DNA from: Candidatus Laterigemmans baculatus
GTDB lineage: Bacteria > Planctomycetota > Planctomycetia > Pirellulales > Pirellulaceae
Direction: 5' to 3'
NCBI RefSeq assembly: GCF_010367455.1
Contig: NZ_WRPR01000017.1
Coordinates: forward strand, 1-61,301
DNA: 61,301 nt
In this document: positions 59,908 to 61,301 of the stretch, in pieces
Numbering within the stretch: the first letter of the stretch is position 1
Layout: each line of letters opens with the position of its first letter
Notes under the pieces: model-generated
Databases searched by the model: none
The model's input: only the letters and a program-made list of their open reading frames with translations
What the model was told of the DNA's origin: nothing
Position numbers and translations under genes: made by a program

Positions 59908-60840
59908 TTACTCGAGCCTGTCGCCGTGCGTGGAGCGAACCATCGCTCGCAGCATCATTGTCGCCTGAGTCCAGCGGCTGACCGTGGGCCGCCGACGCCA
60001 GACATCATAATCGGCTCGCCGAATCGCCCGTAGCGTCGCCAATCCGCCGGCTGCGATCAGCGACACGTCACGCCCGAGCCACCGCGGAACGCGGTCGACC
60101 AAGGGCCGCCCCCGGTGGAAAAACGCTTCGGCCCGCTCGACTTCAAACCGTAGCAGCTCGCACATCCTCCCGCTCGCTCGAGCATCGCCGAGCCGGGCTG
60201 GGTCGACGCCGAACCGGGCGAGATCCTCTGCTGGCAAGTAGACCCGCCCGAGTTCCGCATCGCGACGCACGTCCTGGCAGAAATTCGCGAGCTGCAGCCC
60301 CGTGCAAATTTCGTCGGCCAACCGAGCTCGCTCGGCGTCGAAGCTCTCGGCCAAGTACAGCACGAGGTGCCCGACCGGATTGGCCGATCGGCGGCAGTAG
60401 CCGTGCAGCTCGGCGAACGTCGCGTACTGCTGCACTTGGCGATCCTGCCGGAAGGCGGAGAGCAGGGCGAGGAACGGTTCGCGGGGAATCCGGAACCGCT
60501 CGATCGTCGGCCGCAGGGCGACGAACACCGGATGGGTTTTGGTGCCCGCGTCGGCTGGCTCTGAATAGCACTCGAGCAACCACCGCTCCCATTGGTCGAG
60601 GCGACCGAGACTCTCCGCATCGTCCTCGATCGCGTCGGCCAAATCGTCGGCTGTGCGGCAGTAGGCGTAAAGGTTGTAGTAGTCCTGCCGCAGCCGCCGG
60701 GGAGTCAGCAGCCCGCCGACGACGAAGTTCTCGTAGTGCGACAGCGCCAGCCGACGGGTCCAGCGGTGGGCTTCGCCAAGCGTGTACATCGAGCGTCGGT
60801 TGCGGGGAGGCTGGAGGCGATGGGGTCGCAGCCGTCTCAT
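59908..60840 (-). CDS. hpnC: Hydroxysqualene synthase HpnC
   Basis: 310 residues from ATG 60840; ATG 60789 is possible. The HYENFVVGGLLTPRRLRQDY opening is typical of HpnC, followed by AYCRTADDLADAIEDD, the first Asp-rich motif, and LANFCQDVRRDAELGRVYLP, the second. It turns presqualene diphosphate into hydroxysqualene. First gene of the hpnCDE operon; downstream use (hopanoids, or other squalene products) is unclear, as no squalene-hopene cyclase gene is present. A long tandem-repeat tract lies directly upstream of its start. Confidence 0.9.
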   Translation of the reverse strand: MRRLRPHRLQPPRNRRSMYTLGEAHRWTRRLALSHYENFVVGGLLTPRRLRQDYYNLYAYCRTADDLADAIEDDAESLGRLDQWERWLLECYSEPADAGTKTHPVFVALRPTIERFRIPREPFLALLSAFRQDRQVQQYATFAELHGYCRRSANPVGHLVLYLAESFDAERARLADEICTGLQLANFCQDVRRDAELGRVYLPAEDLARFGVDPARLGDARASGRMCELLRFEVERAEAFFHRGRPLVDRVPRWLGRDVSLIAAGGLATLRAIRRADYDVWRRRPTVSRWTQATMMLRAMVRSTHGDRLE

Positions 60841-60902
60841 GGTACCGACCCTGCAGCCGCCGCGCCCGCGGTCGGGATCTGCCCGGCTGGGGCCCCTCTC
60901 CC

Positions 60903-61301
60903 TCAAACGGGGTCACAGCCCTTTGAGGAGGTTCGCCAAAGGGCGCAGGTTCGCTGGCTTTCCCGGCCGCGATTTGGTTCCCAGGTTGCCTCATCGCTCC
61001 CCGAAAGGGTCACAGCCTTTCGGGAGGGTTCGCCAAGCAGTGCAAGTTCTCTAGGTTTGCTAGTCACCGTAGGTTTCCTGGGTTCTCCGGGCGCCGCAAA
61101 GGAAGGAAGTGCCCCAAACGGGGTCACAGCCCTTTGAGGAGGTTCGCCAAAGGGCGCAGGTTCGCTGGCTTTCCCGGCCGCGATTTGGTTCCCAGATTGC
61201 CTCGTTGCTCCCCGAAGGGGTCACAGCCTTTCGGGAGGGTTCGCCAAGCAGTGCAGGTTTTCTAGGTTTGCTCGTCGCCGTAGGTTTCCTGGGTTCTCCG
61301 G
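60903..61301. repeat. 211-212 bp tandem repeat with paired hairpins
   Basis: Copy 1 starts at 60904 and copy 2 at 61116, running to the window edge; a one-base T-run change explains the 212/211 offset. Each copy has two related hairpins with the same loop: CTCAAACGGGGTCACAGCCC then TTTGAG (60901-60926), and CCCGAAAGG, GTCACAG, CCTTTCGGG (61000-61024), each followed by GGTTCGCCAA. No gene is seen in the region. Confidence 0.9.

Noticed and set aside
60143-61127. Minus-strand frames running through the 211-bp repeats
   Set aside because: Their residues are repeat translations, and they overlap hpnC in a different frame.

Overview
The window looks like chromosomal DNA from a GC-rich planctomycete, most likely of the Pirellulales (Rhodopirellula/Roseimaritima type). 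Four things point there. Three secreted proteins combine an N-terminal LEPR-XLL-like motif with dockerin repeats. A DUF1559 pseudopilin-like protein is coupled to a small lipoprotein. Several short proteins are of kinds I recall only from Pirellulales. Intergenic space is full of palindromic repeats. The assignment rests on protein style and not on a marker gene.

Layout. 1-810: degenerate tandem repeats with no convincing gene. 811-4571: FlgM-like anti-sigma factor, Fur-family regulator with a strong terminator, a DcrB/PsbP-like small protein, a TPR lipoprotein and a small conserved hypothetical. 4603-8656 (minus): an ABC-2-type permease followed by two CNNM/CorC-type membrane proteins, probably one operon. 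8978-12389: Flp pilin, then (minus) a Ser/Thr kinase and a PlsC-type acyltransferase. 12533-15347: TIGR04282-type glycosyltransferase, glycine oxidase ThiO and a compact Rossmann-fold oxidoreductase.

15456-25932 is the motility region: FlbD, MotA, MotB, FliL, FliN, FliO, then a non-flagellar block (NagA-like and NagB on the minus strand, a divergent Nramp-like transporter on the plus strand), then FliP, FliQ, FliR and FlhB. FliM and FlhA are absent from the window. 26118-47454 (minus) is a surface/secreted protein locus: a small beta-rich protein, a 1573-residue tandem-repeat (cadherin/tandem-95 type) protein, an about 884-residue dockerin protein with a zinc-protease motif, and a giant 4353-residue protein. 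47932-54630: a proline-rich secreted protein, the lipoprotein/DUF1559 pair, a dihydrodipicolinate-synthase-family aldolase and a large membrane glycosyltransferase. 54723-60840 (minus): a membrane pyrophosphatase and the squalene genes hpnC-hpnD-hpnE.

The most unusual signal is in the repeats. At least six repeat families occupy intergenic gaps, and several real genes take their stop codon or C-terminal residues from them. Many short perfect tandem duplications of 12-18 bp sit at gene ends and in linkers. Long open frames antisense to the giant genes are by-products of codon usage and are not annotated. I see no tRNA, rRNA, CRISPR array, transposase or phage gene.
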